A DNA stretch of 7,786 nt from JAGDXZ01 sp049965975 (lineage in GTDB: Archaea > Micrarchaeota > Micrarchaeia > Micrarchaeales > CABMGC01): assembly GCA_049965975.1 (NCBI GenBank), contig JBMFVN010000036.1, positions 1-7,786 of the forward strand. The letters are read 5' to 3'. The notes beneath the pieces were generated by a model. It was given only the letters and a program-made list of their open reading frames with translations, ran no database searches and was not told where the DNA came from. This document shows, one piece after another, positions 5,999-7,786 of the stretch. Numbering within the stretch: position 1 is the first letter of the stretch; each line of letters begins with the position of its first letter. A program made the translations under genes and the position numbers.

Positions 5999-6835
5999 AT
6001 GGCTCTTTCAGGCAAAAGCCTTTTTGCCTTTACCATGCTTATTTCGCTGGTTTTGCTAGCCATAATGTTCGTAGCAAACGTCGGGCCGATTGTTAGAACG
6101 TTTCTTGCATTGCTTGTTCTTTTCTTTGACATTTTTGCCTTTTCAACAAAATATTATGCTTATCTATTTATTCCTCTTATAAAAGCGAAGAGCAAGACAG
6201 TAGTGTTCAGCTCAGATGAGCCATTCAGGATCTCGCCAAATGGTGACGCCATAATAGTAAACTCTGCCAGCGGCTTTTCGGCAAGCATGTTTGTGAAAAT
6301 TCCTATATACAAGTCTGCCACCGAGATGAGCGACGAGGAAAGAATAGACTTTTCAAAGGCATTTTCAAGAATGCTTTCCATAAGCAGGGAGCCCACAAAG
6401 TTCATAACCGCTCTTTATGTAGTCAACAAAGACGCTTACATAAACGAGATAAAGGAAAAGCTTAACGAGGCGGAGGAAGCCTATGCTTCATTGAATTCGC
6501 AGGCGAACATGCAGCAGAATAATGCCGCGCTAGAAAGGGCAGAAGGAGAAGTTACAATGTGGAAAAACCTGTTCGACAACGTGAACAAAGTGACTTCAAA
6601 CGCTCTTGGCAATTTCGCAATGGTCACCGCAATAGGCCAGACAGAGGAAGAGGCTCTTGCCATTGCAGCACAGAAAGCAGACGAGCTTGTTGCTGGCATA
6701 AGTGCCGTTCTAGGTGTAAGAGCCTACGTGATGGAGTCAAAGGAATTCTTGCAGATTCTTGAACCTGAGCAGATGATTCCTTTTGTTACAATAAGCGAAC
6801 AGCAGCAGGAAAAGATAGCTTCGCTAGGTGTTTGA
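5999..6835 (+). CDS. Two-helix membrane protein with VirB4 N-terminal-like soluble domain (first paralog)
   Basis: A 278-residue membrane protein of no family I can name with certainty. Two hydrophobic helices (about 8-28 and 33-60) with a short turn containing GP (29-30) are followed by a soluble domain. That domain has a beta-rich opening at 83-105 (AIIVNSASGF), a strand near 135-142 (FITALYVV), a long charged helix or coiled coil at about 144-195, and a strand plus helix at 205-240 (MVTAIGQTEEEALAIAAQKA). This order, together with the final LGVRAYVMESKEFLQILEPEQMIPF-type pattern (238-262), resembles the N-terminal non-ATPase domain of VirB4/TrbE conjugation ATPases, with the helices playing the part of a PrgI-like protein. 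No Walker A or B motif is present, so it is not itself a motor. It shares layout and local similarity with the next gene, to which it is directly coupled. The secretion link is inference. Confidence 0.75.
   Translation: MALSGKSLFAFTMLISLVLLAIMFVANVGPIVRTFLALLVLFFDIFAFSTKYYAYLFIPLIKAKSKTVVFSSDEPFRISPNGDAIIVNSASGFSASMFVKIPIYKSATEMSDEERIDFSKAFSRMLSISREPTKFITALYVVNKDAYINEIKEKLNEAEEAYASLNSQANMQQNNAALERAEGEVTMWKNLFDNVNKVTSNALGNFAMVTAIGQTEEEALAIAAQKADELVAGISAVLGVRAYVMESKEFLQILEPEQMIPFVTISEQQQEKIASLGV
6827..6830 (+). promoter_or_regulatory. Shine-Dalgarno sequence deciding the TTG start of the second paralog
   Basis: GGTG lies five bases before TTG at 6836, within the last codons of the first paralog. 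The upstream TGA (6833-6835) directly abuts the TTG, an arrangement suited to translational coupling. This is the same GGTG-plus-TTG pattern seen at the response regulator. Confidence 0.6.
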
Positions 6836-7660
6836 TTGGATATAAACACTATCGCCTATATTGGAATTTGCTCTCTTATTGCTGTACTAGTCGCGTCAGG
6901 AGGATCTATGTATGGCCCGTTTGCTGCCATAGTAGCTGTGCTTGCACTTTTTTCTATAGTTTTTCTGTTTATCATAAACTATGCAGATTTTCTAGTTTTT
7001 CCGCTGCTTACGAATATGCTTAGAATAAAGCAAATACCTGCAAAGGATTACTATATCCCAAGAACTAACGACTGCATAATAAAGAACGTCAGCGGAGTTT
7101 ACTATGCAACAGGCTACCTTACTGCCAACATATACAATTATGTTTTTTCTGCCGAGCAGGTTCAGGAAGGCGAGGAAAACCTCCTCTCCTCAGCGCCCAA
7201 TACGTGGGAGCGCATAGTTACAAACATTCCTTTTCCTTTCAAGTATAACATAGTCTGCTACAGCGAAGACATACAAAGGTACAGAGACGAGCTCGAAGCA
7301 AGGAGAGGCACGCTTGAATTTCAAATGTCAAAGGAGATGAGCTCGACATCGCCAAATCAGCTAACCATAGAAGATCTGCAAAGAAGAATAAACATACTAC
7401 AAGCAAGGATAGACAGGCTTTCCAGCGGCGAAAGGCCGATAAATGCAATAATGTACATCGAAACCACCGCAGTGGGCGTAAGCGAAAAAGAGGCCCAGGA
7501 TAGCTTAAATTCCCAGCTTACGCATTTGCAAACAGTTTTCGGCAGTTTTGACCTAAGCATAACAAGGATAATGGGCAGAGAACTTTACTATCTGTTCAAG
7601 TTTAACTATGCTTTGCCTAGAGCCGATGAGCTTGGGCTTATGTTTTCCGTGCAAAAGTAG
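6836..7660 (+). CDS. Two-helix membrane protein with VirB4 N-terminal-like soluble domain (second paralog)
   Basis: A 274-residue protein with the same plan as its upstream neighbour: hydrophobic helices at about 5-23 and 29-58, separated by a turn with GP (27-28), then a soluble domain. Matching blocks include DCIIKNVSGVYY (79-90), a strand FKYNIVCY (135-142), a coiled-coil region with EDLQRRINILQARID (179-193), and MYIETTAVGVSEKEAQDSL (206-224). No ATPase motif is seen. The TTG start abuts the previous stop and has a GGTG site; it preserves the first helix shared with the paralog. ATG at 6908 is an alternative start preceded by a strong GGAGG, but it would remove the first helix. Both genes probably work as one heteromeric membrane unit; a type IV secretion-like role is inference from the VirB4-like pattern. 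Confidence 0.75.
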   Translation: MDINTIAYIGICSLIAVLVASGGSMYGPFAAIVAVLALFSIVFLFIINYADFLVFPLLTNMLRIKQIPAKDYYIPRTNDCIIKNVSGVYYATGYLTANIYNYVFSAEQVQEGEENLLSSAPNTWERIVTNIPFPFKYNIVCYSEDIQRYRDELEARRGTLEFQMSKEMSSTSPNQLTIEDLQRRINILQARIDRLSSGERPINAIMYIETTAVGVSEKEAQDSLNSQLTHLQTVFGSFDLSITRIMGRELYYLFKFNYALPRADELGLMFSVQK

Positions 7661-7684
7661 CTCAGCAAGAAGCAGGTTCAACCC

Positions 7685-7692
7685 TTTTATAT
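7685..7692 (+). promoter_or_regulatory. TATA box for the gene starting at 7714
   Basis: TTTTATAT, followed by GTTG, is identical over 12 bases to the plus-strand element at 3148-3159. Its spacing predicts initiation at or within a base of the ATG at 7714, so the message should be leaderless. The box separates this gene from the paralog pair, 53 bases upstream. Confidence 0.65.
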
Positions 7693-7713
7693 GTTGACGT
7701 TCAAAATCATATT

Positions 7714-7786
7714 ATGAGCCTTCTCCGCTTGCAGAACGTTATGAGCAACGAGCTTGGCAAAAGAGTTGTCATAAGCAGGCCGCCTG
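7714..7786 (+). CDS. Start of an unidentified gene (partial, cut by window end)
   Basis: Only 24 complete codons are present, opening MSLLRLQNVMSNELGKRVV. There is no stop before the edge, and the well-placed TATA box at 7685-7692 supports the ATG as a leaderless start. The pattern of a short helix followed by LGKRVVI loosely recalls the start of archaeal Lsm/Sm-like RNA-binding proteins, but the sequence is too short to call. It carries no signal peptide or membrane segment in the visible part. Its own promoter means it need not belong functionally with the membrane pair upstream. Confidence 0.55.
   Translation, partial: MSLLRLQNVMSNELGKRVVISRPP

Noticed and set aside
6832..7023. A 63-codon frame starting at the stop of the first paralog
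   Set aside because: It is an out-of-frame reading of the second paralog start; the frame from 6836 runs 274 codons and matches its neighbour.
7714..7786. Lsm/Sm-like protein or a VirB4/HerA ATPase at the right edge
   Set aside because: Only 24 residues are visible; neither the Sm motifs nor a Walker motif can be checked, so no family is assigned.

Overview
The window looks like chromosomal DNA from an archaeon, quite possibly a small-genome DPANN lineage such as Micrarchaeota, though the sequence cannot settle the phylum. The evidence: promoters are archaeal TATA boxes of the TTTTATAT type; several ATG starts sit about where transcription should begin (leaderless mRNA); arginine is mostly AGA/AGG and isoleucine often ATA; and the window holds an Lhr-type helicase, an archaeal-type 2-oxoacid:ferredoxin oxidoreductase gamma subunit and a surface protein crowded with N-glycosylation sequons. 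There are eight protein genes (six complete, two cut by the window ends) and no RNA gene, CRISPR array or insertion sequence that I can see. No gene-free stretch exceeds 150 bases.

Left part (1-3103, minus strand): the first two thirds of a 2-oxoacid:ferredoxin oxidoreductase gamma subunit gene running off the left edge, with its own TATA box, preceded by a complete 886-residue Lhr-core superfamily 2 helicase. The helicase and a small lysine-rich protein (3184-3516, plus strand) diverge from an 80-base spacer in which one AT-rich block can be read as a TATA box in both directions.

Middle (3184-4888): the lysine-rich protein meets, tail to tail with one base between stop codons, a 407-residue regulator on the minus strand. 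The regulator has an N-terminal winged helix, a receiver domain with all phosphorylation residues, and a degenerate GGDEF-like domain. It starts at TTG with a Shine-Dalgarno sequence. Its 147-base upstream region, shared with the divergent gene at 4889, carries a 9-bp inverted repeat that brackets its TATA box.

Right part (4889-7786, plus strand): a signal-anchored, probably heavily glycosylated surface protein; then, after a spacer with a perfect 8-bp palindrome, two coupled genes for membrane proteins that look like diverged paralogs. Each has two N-terminal membrane helices followed by a soluble domain with a long helical insert. The soluble part resembles the N-terminal, non-ATPase domain of VirB4/TrbE-type secretion ATPases, and neither protein has a Walker motif. 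The pair is the best candidate for an undescribed membrane machine, perhaps a type IV secretion-like or DNA-transfer apparatus whose motor is encoded elsewhere. A further gene with a strong leaderless promoter begins at 7714 and leaves the window after 24 codons.
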